From Phlegmacium glaucopus (lineage: Eukaryota; Basidiomycota; Agaricomycetes; Agaricales; Cortinariaceae), in NCBI GenBank assembly GCA_015039465.1, contig MU130492.1, positions 1-64,000 on the forward strand: DNA of 64,000 bases, read 5' to 3'. The position numbers were made by a program, and so were the translations under genes. A model generated the notes under the pieces. That model was given only the letters and a program-made list of their open reading frames with translations. It searched no databases and was not told the DNA's origin. Positions 22,826-33,907 of this stretch are shown here, piece by piece (position 1 is the stretch's first letter; each line of letters begins with the position of its first letter).

Positions 22826-25322
22826 TCACTGGGAGCGGGGCATAGTACGCCCAAGGTTAACGACTTGGGCAAGAGTGTCATCGTCCAGCTCCTCACTCTT
22901 GCCCCATATATCCTGGAACTTCTTGATAATGTCCTCATCCTTGTTCGGGTTCAGCTCTGGATGCGCTATAAGCATACCCATGACAGCCCGCCATCCCGAA
23001 TTCAGCGCACCAGCAACCCATCTGCACAAAATGGTCAGTTTCCATCAAACGAATGAAGAAATCATTTCGCAGGCTTACCCATGAAAGCTGCTAGTCGCAT
23101 CTCCTGCAAAATGGATGCGTTGCTTCGAGCTTGCCGGCTGCTGCAGGAACGGGTACACATACTTGAACTGCCCGGGACCAAACTGGCAGAAAGCCCCGAG
23201 CTGGAAGCTGTCCCGGTAGAAGTCCCACGGGTGGTAGTCCTCGAATTCTTCCCAGAGCGTCTGTACATCCACGTTGTGCAGCTGCGCGAGGTTGCGCATG
23301 ATGAGGTCAAGCATAACGCGCTCCTCATCCGAGCCGCGGCCGTGCATCAACCCTCCAAGACGCTGGGCGTCCTGCATACCATTGTATGATGCAATCATGC
23401 AGTTGGACTTTTCACCTGTAGTCCTGTGAGAAGTGTCGGGGCCATAGCTGGGAGAAAAAGGTGCGTCGAGATCAGTCAAAGAAATTAATGAAAGGATGAC
23501 ATACGAAGGATAAACTACATCTCGGATAGGGAGATCTGTCGAGGACTGACCGCCAATGATTCCAAGGCGCTCCCACCAGGCGGTCTTGAACTGCATGCCA
23601 ACCTTGATACTGGGAGTGTACATCAAGTCACGGATAGCGTTCTTCTGACCATAATTGAGCCCAGCTTTCCTGAGGTCCACCATGCGCAGACAGGCAAACG
23701 ACATGGTGCTGATCACATTGCTATATTTACGCTTTATGATATTCGGTGCACCTCCATTCCGGTTGCGACGGCCATCGTCGAAAGTGACGGTTATACTGTC
23801 TCCATTGTCGGACTCCTCAATCGCAGTCGCACGTTGGTATAGCACAGGCTTGGATGAGATCTTCTCGGTCATCGCTGTGGGAACAACTTCGGAACCACCA
23901 CTAAGAGATGTAGTGAGTCTACTAAAAGACAATGAATATGTAGACAAACTCACTCGAGACAGTTCCATTCAATTTTCTTTCCTTCGAACTTGGGATCGTC
24001 GAATACCAGACTTGCAAGGACCGTCTCTGTCAAAGCCTCGTCCATTAAACCCGTCCGACTCTCGGCCGTCTGAAACCAGTTGATGACATCGATGGAATAT
24101 CCCTTCACCTGCTGCAGATAACCTGCCACGCTGTAGCCTTCGAATTTCATGAGCTCCTTGTAGGCATCCACAAACTTCATGTCCTTGAAATTATCGCGGA
24201 GCTCTTTCAAGGCCTCGCTCCACATTGCGTCCGATCCCTTGGCGACATACTCGTGTGGAACGTTCCCTCCGTTCGTCTGTGATACTTTAAAGACATCTTT
24301 GGATTTGGGTGTTTGTTCATTGACAGCTTTCCTAACGGTGATGTCGTTGTAGCATAAGAACGCGTTCTTGTTGGATCGGATGTAGGGGATAAATGCGTTG
24401 GGCATCTCCAGTCGTTTCTCGACAAGGTCAAAAGTGCGCTTCATGAAGGTCGTTCTTGGATAGCGCATAGCACCAACGTCTGGAAACGCAATTTAGCCAA
24501 GAAAGACATTTGACTATCTGGAGGACACACACCATAATATTGGTACTTCCCTGATCTATTAGGGAACCTGTAGGTGTATAGTCGGCCACCGATCCGCTCG
24601 CTGCCCTCCATGATCTGGTATATGATACCCAGCTTGTCAAGCATCATCGCGATGTAGAGACCGGAGACACCGGCACCAATGATACATACGGGCAGCCGAG
24701 CGAGCTCAGGCGTTGGTTCATATGGTGGTGGAGGGGCAGGATATGGTTCTCCGGGGCGAATATAGCGATTAAGAAAGTCTTGGATAGCTTGCTTGCCTTG
24801 CTCGGTCATCCCCTGGGTGCCTGTCTCGACGGGTTGGGGGGTATTATTATTCACCATGCGAATTGTGAGAATGAGATCGTCGGAAGGCTGTTCGCCGATA
24901 GTCTGATCATCAGGAGCATCCTCTACATGGATCTAAGAGCATGATCACGCAAGATTTATAGGGAGAAGCAAAGAGCATACGAAAACCAGGGAGTAGTCTG
25001 GCACGTCAATAGGAGCATTGCTCGGCTTGTTATCCTGCGTGTATTTATTGTAAGTGCTACACCAAAACAAAAAAAAAGCAAAACGCACAACGAGCGTCTG
25101 AAGTTTGTGGCTCGCATATTTGTTTCTGTCGATATCCCTCACAGACAAGTGCTCTACTTGCTCCGAGTAGTAGAAATGAAAGATGAGAGTGGCATCCCCT
25201 TCCTGAGGGGCAAACAAAACTTCGTTTCCATCCGTATCAATATCGTGCATTGCGCTACCAGGCGTGGTCCAGTCATTGGCGAGATACTTTGTTTCAACCT
25301 TGCTAAAGTCACAATAATCCAT
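22826..25322 (-). CDS. L-amino-acid oxidase, FAD-dependent
   Basis: Oxidatively deaminates L-amino acids to 2-oxo acids with release of ammonium and H2O2. Exons in minus-strand sense: N-terminal part from MDYCDFSKVETKYLANDW (ATG at 25322) through VPDYSLVF and IHVEDAPDDQTIGEQPSDD; then the FAD motif VCIIGAGVSGLYIAMMLDK followed by GSERIGGRLYTYRFP; a long substrate-domain exon (24.0-24.5 kb); then the NCLDGGSEVVP junction, the flavin-proximal SVISTMSFACLRMVDLR-like segment and the C-terminal IHFAGDATSSFHGW.AGALNSG motif. The stop is at 22826. The order and motifs match the L-amino-acid oxidases described from ectomycorrhizal agarics such as Laccaria and Hebeloma, linked there to use of organic nitrogen. 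No break is seen. It lies divergently from the DyP-side genes and between the two nitrate-pathway genes. Confidence 0.85.
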
Positions 25323-26016
25323 ACAAACAAGGTGATGGTATCCGCGTTTCGATACCTGTAGATTCCATGAGAATAGAGTGAGAGGTTTATAGATGTCGTA
25401 TCCGTACTGCAGCTATGGTGGCACACCATCCCGTGGGTACTCTGAGAGTGATACTATTCCGTTGGACAGAGTCCAGTTTGGGGCGTTCAAGTTCGTCAGA
25501 CATAGAGGAAGAGATTGTTGGGCGAGACTGAAGCAGCCATGTCGGGCATTGTTATCAGATCCAAGCATGCTGAACCATAATTGAAGAGAGATGCAGAAGT
25601 GGCTTAGGGTGTTTTCGAAGGTGAGGCAAAGGTCCGAACACGTGCCCACTCGTCGTTTGTATTTGGAACATGTACATGCCCTTTGCCCCATGTTCCACGC
25701 TGGGACAACTTAAATATCGCAGTTTCTTGGGTCCCTCATGGCTTATTTGGTGAGATTCGAGCAAATCTTCTGACGTTATACCACTTTAGGCAATCGAGTG
25801 ATACATCACTTTCGTACTTCCATCAGATAGACGCTATGTACAATTGGCGCCTGAGGCCTGAGTTCCCGATATACATTTGGATAAGGACAGCTCAGTACCC
25901 AGCCATTCTCACTTAAACCTCGGGGTCGAACATAACGACGTTGCACCAGCATCCCCAATTGCTCTCATGCCGTAGGTTGTCTTTTACTCTTCCAAGCTGC
26001 TTATTAACGCCTTAGA
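25323..26016. other. Intergenic, divergent promoter region
   Basis: Lies between the 5' ends of the minus-strand oxidase and the plus-strand Pro/Cys-rich gene. Small frames present are not convincing. No element ends seen. Confidence 0.45.
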
Positions 26017-26984
26017 CAGTCCATTTGGTCCTCCCTTTCCACCGCCTGGTTTCTCGCCTCCAGGATCTCCTCGCTGCCCTGGACCCTGCGTGTGCTGTCC
26101 TCCTATGCCACCTCCATCATGCTGCCCGGAGCCTTGTGATTGCTGCCCTCCATTTTTTCTGTCTTCAGAGCTTGCTTTCCAGTTCTTCCCTCCTCCTGGA
26201 TCTCCTCCATTTCTCCCACCAAAACTCGAAGAGAAGCTGTTTCCGAGTGCCCCGCCCGCTTACTCTATCCACATGCCAGGCAATCATCCAAAGTCTCCTG
26301 TCAACGGGCCTCCTCAGAACAAGCCATCTTATCCCCAAACACCAGCAAAACCTATTCCAGAGAAGTCACGTCGTGAGTAGTATAACTAAGTTTGATATAT
26401 TTGAACTGATTATAACTTTGACCGATAGCCTTAGGCTTTGAGATCTCATCAGGTTACATGTTCGCCATCCCGGTCGGGTGGCGTGCCCAAATCGCTACTG
26501 TAGGCCCTCCTAGCTATTATTTCCCCTTAATGCTCACACGAACGGCAGACTTCAAAAAGGGCCCACCAGCAGAAGCTGCAAACACAATACGATCGTGATG
26601 GTCGTACCGTGAAGAACAGCCTCATCCATAGGGCTAACGACAGGGGTCAGAAGATGCAGGATCCCATGAGTGGCAGCGACCTCATCCGTATCAGCGATTT
26701 CAAGAGCGAATCTACCCTGGCACTGGAGTGGTCCGGCCGTGCAAACTCCAGCAATGCAGTCCTCAACCATTTTGTCTGTTCTAAGGTATGTCGGTCCTAG
26801 AACAGCTTGTCAAAGCACTTTTGAAATCGTCCATATAGGTCGTCGACATGGATGATGAGATTATATATGAAGTGAAACTCTCTTCTTCATTTCAATACTG
26901 ACACTGAAGCCGTATTAGATCAAAGTGTTTGATGAAGCCGAAGCAACGGAGCCAGATCAGTCAGCCATTTTTCTGAGTTCTTAG
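26017..26984 (+). CDS. Pro/Cys-rich hypothetical protein
   Basis: A plus-strand frame reads FGPPFPPPGFSPPGSPRCPG, then cysteine pairs (CCPPMPPPSCCPEPCDCCPP) and a Pro-rich hydrophilic linker ending PAKPIPEKSR near 26370. After a short intron follow GFEISSGYMFAIPVGWRAQI and YYFPLMLTRTADFKKGP. The frame then must shift near 26590 to continue DRDGRTVKNSLIHRANDRGQ, SDLIRISDFKSESTLALEW and, after a small intron, VVDMDDEIIYEIKVFDEAEA to the stop at 26982. The start codon is not identified. I do not recognise the family. The shift is either an unrecognised splice or a one-base indel. An opposite-strand Gly-rich frame is considered a shadow. Confidence 0.45.
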
Positions 26985-28635
26985 GAACCTCTACTGATCC
27001 TAAGAAGAATCACAACTGTTCAGTTCATCCTGGCAGCCAAGCCGAAAGACCCTCTCAATCTGCTCAATATCCAGGGTGACGTTTTGTAAGTATTTTGGGT
27101 GCTTGCCACCCCGAATCTCCTTATTCAGTGTCTCTAGACCCGGTCTCCCTAAAGCTCTGGAATATTTCTACTATTTCCAAATTGCTGACATAGCAAAGTT
27201 CAAGGAGATTTTCCGCTCCTTTGCACTCCCTAAGATTGTCACGTCTTCTCAATTGGTCGAAAACCCTCCTCCTCCTGCCCCTGACAACCCAAATCACCCA
27301 TTCATCGGCTTCAACGTTGGCTTCACTAGCTCTGGCCTGCGCCTCTTTGGCCTCGACCCAACCATCATAGGTGACAAGGCCTTCACACAAGGTCAACTGG
27401 TGGACTCGCAGAACCTCGGCGATCTCGGTGTCAGCGAACAGCAGAGCTGGTCACCCGACTGGGATCCCGAGTACAAAGTCGACATCCACGGCATCTTTCT
27501 CATCACCGCCTTCAATAAACCCAATGCGCAGCGCTTCATCCAAGAGCTAGAGCGTGCTTTTACCTTCAAGTACAAGCGCTCTGCGATCAAGATGGTCGCC
27601 AACCTGCATGGGTACCCGCGGCCGGGAGCGCAGGCGATGAACGACCCACTTGGTTTCCGCGGTGGGGGGTTGTCGAACCCCCAGGTGAAGGATGTGACAT
27701 TCAGCGATTTACGTCCGATGAAGTTCAAGGGAACCGCAGTCGTGCCGATGGGCGTGTTTGTCATGGGCAGAGAGGGAGACGAGGACAAGGACCGCCGGCC
27801 TGCATGGGCCGTTGATGGCAGCCTCATTGCCACACGCAAGTTGAACTGCCTCGTTCCCGAATTTGACGAATTTTGCATGCTCGAAGGAAGCAGGGTACTC
27901 CAAAACCTTGAACCGGAACAGGCTGCAGAGAAGTATGCTGCAAGGTTGATGGGGCGATGGAAAAATGGTGAGCACCTATTTGTCTGGGGTTACGATATGC
28001 GATTTGTGGTCTAATGTGCGTCTTAGGAACGTCAATAGAGATGTCTCCAGACAACGACGCACCCGAGATCGCAAAGGACGACTCGAGGGTCAACAACTTC
28101 GAGTTTGACCAAAGCGATAAGGACCAGCAACGCTGTCCATTCGCAGCGCACATGCGCAAGTCCAATCCGAGGAATGATGTACCTCCTTCAGAGCGACTGA
28201 AGCATCTGTATGTTTCAATTTGTTATGAATCCACACTCCTTATGCTGAATACTTTTCTTCCACTGCAGAATTCGCCGCCACAACATGCCCTATGGGCCTG
28301 AGGTCACAGATGAAGAGCGTACAACAGGCAAGACCATCGAGGAACGTGGCCTGCACCTGTGCACATACCAGAGCAGTATTGAACGTGGCTTCCGGTGGAT
28401 CCAGTGTGCATGGTACAACAATCCAGCATTCCCTCCTGGAAAGCCAGTCGAGCCGGGTTGGGATCCCGTACTCGGTCAGACAGGCTCCGAGGACAAGCAC
28501 CGGCACATGAGTGGCGCTAACCCCACCAACCCGAGGCAGAAAACAACCTTCCCTGAGCGTTTCATTGATCCTCGTGGCGGCGGATACTTTTTCGCACCCA
28601 GTCTCAAGACGTTGAGGGAACATATTGCTGCTTGA
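26985..28635 (+). CDS. DyP-type heme peroxidase lacking the distal Asp
   Basis: Exon 1 ends LNLLNIQGDVL; after an intron (about 27066-27129) it continues PGLPKALEYFYYFQIADIAK. The fold signatures of dye-decolorizing peroxidases follow: NPNHPFIGFNVGFTSSGL and a long central domain, then the GxxDG region, which here reads DPLGFRGGGLSNP (27646-27681) with Gly instead of the catalytic Asp (codon GGT at 27661-27663). The proximal heme His lies in CPFAAHMRKSNPR (28137-28175), and the distal Arg region is IRRHNMPYGPEV. It ends at 28635 with a PSLKTLREHIAA tail. Length fits fungal enzymes. The Asp normally helps split H2O2, so activity may be reduced or changed. The exact start is uncertain; an acceptor at 26984 would give the first exon shown, and an upstream exon is likely. 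Confidence 0.82.
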
Positions 28636-29277
28636 CGAGTCTCAACATTCACTTGGAAGTCAGACCCGGATTTACTTTACTTCATGAGAGCGGTAGTCAG
28701 AGCTGCGAATTGTGGAAACCTATGCTATAGCATCACCCATTGTCTGAGACATCAACGTTTCAACATGTTTAAAAATATTTTTACGACTGCCATATGCGAC
28801 AAAGGTCGGCCTATTGTCAGCCCGAAAAGCCAGTACAGATGAACATTTATTCCCGTGCGCAACGAGAGACACTGCGCGTGTAGCTAGACTACGACCACTG
28901 TAATACAATCCTTCTGAATAAACCATAACTTAATTTACATAATGGTATTTTAAATATGTTACTTCCTATTGAATAACGTCTAGTTTAAATGTATCTGTGC
29001 GAGAACAGTCCCTGGCCGTGAGAGTAGTACGTTATCGAAGAGAATTTTGAAGACACGGAATATCATGTCGGGTTTGAACTCATACAGAAGGCCTCCAAAA
29101 CTTCCAGTTGAAGGTTTGTGATTGGCGTGGATGACCCATAGTCATTGTCAATCGAAATTTCGAAAATTGAAATGATCCACTGGCAAGAACCAACTGTTAT
29201 AACGCGTGATGCATCATGATGACAACTTGACTTCTTCCCATCCCACAATCCACCCATCGACTGAACTCAACTCCAAT
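28636..29277. other. Intergenic, no feature seen
   Basis: No credible coding frame, repeat or RNA gene recognised in this stretch downstream of the peroxidase gene. Confidence 0.5.
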
Positions 29278-30195
29278 ATGATCTGCAACTTATTCCGCCG
29301 TCTATTCTACCTGCTACAGAATCTTAAATTGGCTCATACGTTGCGAAATCTGAAATAGTATGATTATCCTGCATATCCAGTTTCTTACGTTGGAACTGAT
29401 TGTTGTTCCTGAAGTTGCCCTCATCCCTTGCTAACATTTTGGAAGCTCTTCTGGCCTCTCCCCTGGAGATATACCCTTCCAACCCCGTTAGATTCTCTCG
29501 AAATTCGTGACCATCCCGACATCGTCCATCAGCGATACTACGTCCACGAAAATTACAGGAGACTCCGATCCATTCCCCTCTTTCAGCTTCGTGATACTCC
29601 TCTGAGATCACTCTACCGCCTCCATGACGTCCTTTGCGCTGACGAGCAGAACTACATCATGCTCGAAGGCCATTATTTCTGGCGTCGGTCCGGTTGGCGC
29701 ATCAAAGACATCCCCGACCCCAAGGACCCAAATCCCCTGCGATACGCAATCCTAGCCTCCCTTGTGGAAAGTATGGTAGAGGCCTATAACTGGAAGATCT
29801 CACTGGGTCTCCGCCGTGGTGTCGGCATGACGAGTGCGGCGCAAGACGAAGCCCCTCGCAAGGATCCCAACAAACCGTTTGAGGAGGCGCCGTCCTGGAC
29901 ATCACTGGTTCCCCCTGTCGAGGAATGGACATCTTTTCTGCCTGATAGAGCTATTACTAACTATAACACTCCGTTTCACACAAGCGGCGTATTTGTGCTG
30001 ATGCGTATCAGCTGCAAAATATCTAACATGACACGCTCCCACAGAAGACTGTACTATATCTACCAGAGATATAGATTTTATTATTCAGCCTTTCTCGGCA
30101 GAGAGATTGCAGAGCGAGCTTATGCCCAAATTCATCAGGGGATTTGTAAGCGAGGTGTGGAGGACATTATTGCATGGCATACCACGCCTACCTAA
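29278..30195 (+). CDS. Hypothetical protein, about 250 residues
   Basis: An open stretch from about 29428 encodes FWPLPWRYTLPTPLDSLEIR, then HQRYYVHENYRRLRSIPLFQ, LEGHYFWRRSGWRIKDIPDP and RYAILASLVESMVEAYNWKI. It ends near 30195. No ATG starts this frame, so a 5' exon is needed; ATG at 29278 (MICNLFRRLFYLLQ) with an intron is a plausible start. The region around 29970-30050 may contain another intron. Tyr/Arg/Trp-rich composition and lack of stops over 250 codons support coding. I do not recognise the family. Confidence 0.5.
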
Positions 30196-30216
30196 GTCGC
30201 TGATGTAACGTTTATG

Positions 30217-30360
30217 TGATGGGATCCAGGACTTCTTCATGAAATCAGATAGCTTGGCAATCTCAATTGAAATCGTCTAGACTCCGAGATGCGCTCGTTC
30301 ATGTCATGGGATCCACGACTTCTTCGTGAAATCAAATAGCTTGGCAATCTCAATTGAAAT
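30217..30360 (+). repeat. Tandem duplication of a 57-bp unit
   Basis: Units 30217-30273 and 30304-30360 share GGGATCCA(G/C)GACTTCTTC, AAATC and TAGCTTGGCAATCTCAATTG, separated by 30 bases. Differences are few. It follows the hypothetical gene directly. Confidence 0.75.
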
Positions 30361-31423
30361 AATGGAAAGCGTCTATCTGTCCATCCCTATTATCAACATC
30401 TGCCTGATAAACGCCGATTCTGCGATGTTGACCTGTCGACTACCGATTTCCGACTTCAAACTTCTCTTGCATCTTGGGTTGACGCGATCTTCCAAGCACC
30501 GTTTACAAAATACTTTTGCTTTGTCACATGTCCCCTTGGCGCAAATTCATAGTCACCGACTAGCTGACATGTGTGGTGATCTGATCTTCGACTTTCAGTC
30601 AGCGACTGTCCAACGCCGGTGGAACTTCTGACGACGACAATACTTACCTGCATAGCCTGGAGATCATGACAGGGTTGAGCACGCAGAAGGGGATCTGTGC
30701 CTGAGTTATGGACAAGATTGGAAGAAGTTTCAAGTTCTAGTTCATTCAAATCTAACTTGCCAGTTGTACTTAGGTAAGTCACTGCCTTCAGAAAATGTCC
30801 CTTTACATACTGGCAGCGACAGGTTAGTTCTGTCCAGAAAAGGACGGGGGATGAATCCACGAAACACATCCCTGGGGATAGAATATCTTGCTTCGAGATC
30901 TATCTCTACATCTCAATCAGCGTCTCAATTGTAAAGAAGACTAACGACACATTTTCTAGCCTTGTTATCATCTCTTCTAGAGCTATCCTTTCCAATTGAA
31001 ATGTCAATCCAATGTCAATTCGATGGTGATTTAATGAATTCAATGGCGATTCAGTGGGGTAAAGAAAATTGGATGCAGCTTATATCTTGAACCCCCCACG
31101 AGCAGAGCAGTGACATGTGAGCTTGAGTCGTTCATTGCGTTGACGTTTTACAAATGCAGAAGCAGTAGAACTATATGAAATGATCGAATAAGGGGAATGG
31201 CGTGTATTACATACCAAGGAATCGATCCCAAATTTCCTTCAAAGATCACCTGCGGTCTTATCAATAGATGAATCCAATGTTAGGTCCAAAAGGCACAGCA
31301 GAGTCCAGGGAAAACGCCGTGAATACGCCTATATATCAAGCTGGGCAGAGTATATAATAACGACCACAAGAAGATCGGAATCAAGTTCTCATATCCCTCC
31401 GTGAACTTATCCAAAATACAATC
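30361..31423. other. Intergenic, no gene seen
   Basis: A 137-codon minus-strand frame at 30456-30869 exists but has no supporting motif or intron structure. I see nothing else. TATA-like GTATATAATA lies at about 31350, some 75 bases before the next start codon. Confidence 0.4.
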
Positions 31424-31791
31424 ATGAGCGACAGTGACAAGTGAGTTGGCTGCCGTCAAAACCTACCATTAATTCCTAACAGGTCGATAGTGATGAGCCA
31501 GGATTTTTCGAGGGCCTTCTCCGTGGGGCAAAGCAATTTGGCAGGACTGTTGAAGACGCTCTGACAGATACTGCCGGCGATATTAGAGGTGTTCTGAAAG
31601 ACGGTACCGACGCCATTGGAGACGTGCTGAATGATGTGGGAGTTGGAGGCGTTGCGAGGGATGTTGTTGATAAAGTGAGCAAGACAGACCAGGCAGTTGG
31701 CAAGGCAATCTATGAATGGGAGCGACCCGAGGAGGACCGCGGTGAAGTTGTCAGTGCCCAGCAGAGGAGGGATAACGAGCGCGGGTGGTAA
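31424..31791 (+). pseudogene. Small acidic helical protein, start exon out of frame
   Basis: A 17-base first exon (ATG AGC GAC AGT GAC AA) is followed by a classic intron (31441-31482, GTGAGT..AACAG). The second exon has a clear 102-codon frame VDSDEPGFFEGLLRGAKQFG, then DIRGVLKDGTDAIGDVLNDV and WERPEEDRGEVV to the stop at 31789. However exon 1 leaves phase 2 and exon 2 needs phase 0, so the join is out of frame by one base. Either the sequence has an indel or the start is elsewhere. Amphipathic Gly/Val/Asp-rich repeats suggest a soluble helical protein. Family not recognised. Confidence 0.45.
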
Positions 31792-32280
31792 TGCTAGCCC
31801 TTTTCTTTGTGCTAGCTTTTTCCTCAAGTGCTCCGACCTTTTGTCTCAGGCTCTCATTTCATTGATTTTATTTTGCTGAAAACGCTTTAACGCTCAGGAA
31901 TACCTACCTCCCTTCTTCGCTTTCATACGAAATCATTGTGGCTGAGTTACTTACAAAAAGTCCAAAAACACTATAAATCAACTACAAATTGAAACAGACT
32001 CAAATGTACTTACTATACGGTCAAAAGGGCCAACTGATCATTTCGAGCGCATATATTTGGAATCTTTGATTGTTTGAGGGAGCGTTGAAAACCTGAACCT
32101 TATTATTTAGGAGTGACGAGGGTAGCATAATCATCACCTAAGATATGAGGCGGTCAGGTCAATTGGATCAATGTACAAAGTCTACAGCTGATTTAATACG
32201 CACACTTGGTCGGGGTCGGAATTTGGAGATCAACGGAGAGGATATTGAGGCGGAGATAACAGGCTCATTCGCTCTTGGCG
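31792..32280. other. Intergenic, no feature seen
   Basis: AT-rich, with no recognised element ends. The last part (32145 on) may already belong to the retrotransposon remnant that follows. Confidence 0.4.
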
Positions 32281-32515
32281 CAAACGACAACCGAAGTCTC
32301 TCGCTGCTGACCCCCCAGCAATCCGATAGTTCCACTGGAAAGTTTGAAGAGTTCCCTTCGCCTTAACTTTCTGGCTGACCCGAATCGCTTCGACACCGAC
32401 CATAAACGCATTATACTGTATTCGCGCCCTCATGAGGTTTGGCTCATCCTTGGGCATCAGACCGATACTTGAACGGAGAGGTGGTATGGGGATTGTGGGA
32501 GATGTTTGAAGAACT
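32281..32515 (+). pseudogene. Ty3-like gag remnant, copy 1
   Basis: Encodes in broken frames the pieces RSLSLLTPQQ, STGKFEEFPS, then the equivalents of LNFLADP, HKRIIL and GLAHPWA. The same text appears at 36580-36830, where it is better preserved. The order matches the Gag N-terminal domain of Ty3-like elements. Stop codons and deletions make it non-functional. Confidence 0.7.
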
Positions 32516-33907
32516 TGCTCGTGTTGCGTACACTGTTACTCTGCTTTCCATCATATATATTGATCGTATGCAGTGGCATTGTCCACCTGGAACAATTGGT
32601 CAGACCTTCACTCAAACTACCCAGAAAGGATGAACATACCCAGTCCGTGAGGAGACCGAGAATCAAGGGTAGTCCTTCTAGCTGTTGGCCTAGTGAAAAT
32701 TCATCGGAACATGCAACACGACCACCTCCGTTGTCGTTCACGGAATAGACAAAAAAAATCCACTGCTCGCCACTCGTCGTACAGCCTCTTAATACGGGTA
32801 TGCTTGGTTAAAAGGATGAAGTCAATATAGCGTATACCCATATAATTGTTCACAAAAGTGCATACCCATGTTGCGTACAGTACGATGCTACTGCCATTAC
32901 AGCGGCTGCTCGCACATTATCTCGTTTGGCTTCAAAAAAGCTGGAAGTTATCGGTCTATCAATGGCCTCGGGATTCCCTAAGGCAGACGTCGGGTCGAGA
33001 AGGAGATACCCTGAGAAAAGGTTAAAAAACTGGCTAGATCACAGCTGAAAAATCGTGATCTCACGAGTGAACCGCGATGGCAACTTTGTAAGTAGTAAAT
33101 CGACCACTCCCCTAGAAGAAAGATTACTCGGAAATGTAGTCTTTGCGATTGGGAACTCAGGAGTAATATTCACATCAGTCTCATCCGTCGACATCGCGGA
33201 AATGACACGAAGCAATCATATTGATCAGGATTCGGCAACCAGCTTCTGTTTGATGGGACGTCTCAAGAACGGGTCGTTGAAAAACCACTGAGCTCCCTCA
33301 CCACTAGAGAGACGTGACGCTTAACCAATCCTATCAGCTCACTAAGGGTCTCCATGGGAAGCTCTCTGCCAGGGGTCCCTCATGCTGACTCCCAAACTTT
33401 TGATATGCGACATCAGGTCAGGCGAGAGGAGAAGTGGTCCGGTCTTGATCCTGATTTGGAGCAGAGTCAAAGCATCAACTTTAGAGAATGGTGTGTGCTA
33501 ATGAAAACAAAATCAGCCGACAGTGGGTTAGACACTTCGAACAAGGGAAATGCACCGGAATGACTTCAAGCTTCTCGCGCAGCTGTTGAAGTCCACTGAT
33601 GAGGCCTGTCGGGAGATTTTCGTCTTCCTAGCGCGTTGGCATCGTCGACGGTCAGGTCAGATACTTTTCGCTTCTTCCTGGTAGATGGCATTGTGAGGCA
33701 GGAAGGATTATCAACTGAACCGTGAACGATGTACAAGTGCTGCACGACGGCGAGGTGGCGCTGTCCGGGCCGGGCTGCATCACGTGCCGTGTCCCTACGA
33801 AACGTGTCTCGCGACGGGCTTTACCATCTATTTCTCCTTCATATAGACAGTCACCGGTCTAACGAAGAAGCAGCATGTTTAGATCTTCCAGTCTTCGAAT
33901 GTGCTCA
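32516..33907. other. Unassigned region
   Basis: Several short frames without motifs or splice support. A possible 3' remainder of the gag element near 32516-32750. No gene is supported up to the kinase-like gene. Confidence 0.35.

Noticed and set aside
26025..26250. Gly-rich frame on the minus strand opposite the Pro/Cys-rich protein
   Set aside because: The plus frame continues into hydrophilic gene-like exons with introns; the minus frame has no start and no continuation.
30456..30869. 137-codon minus-strand frame
   Set aside because: No motif, no intron support and ordinary length for chance; kept only as part of the intergenic note.
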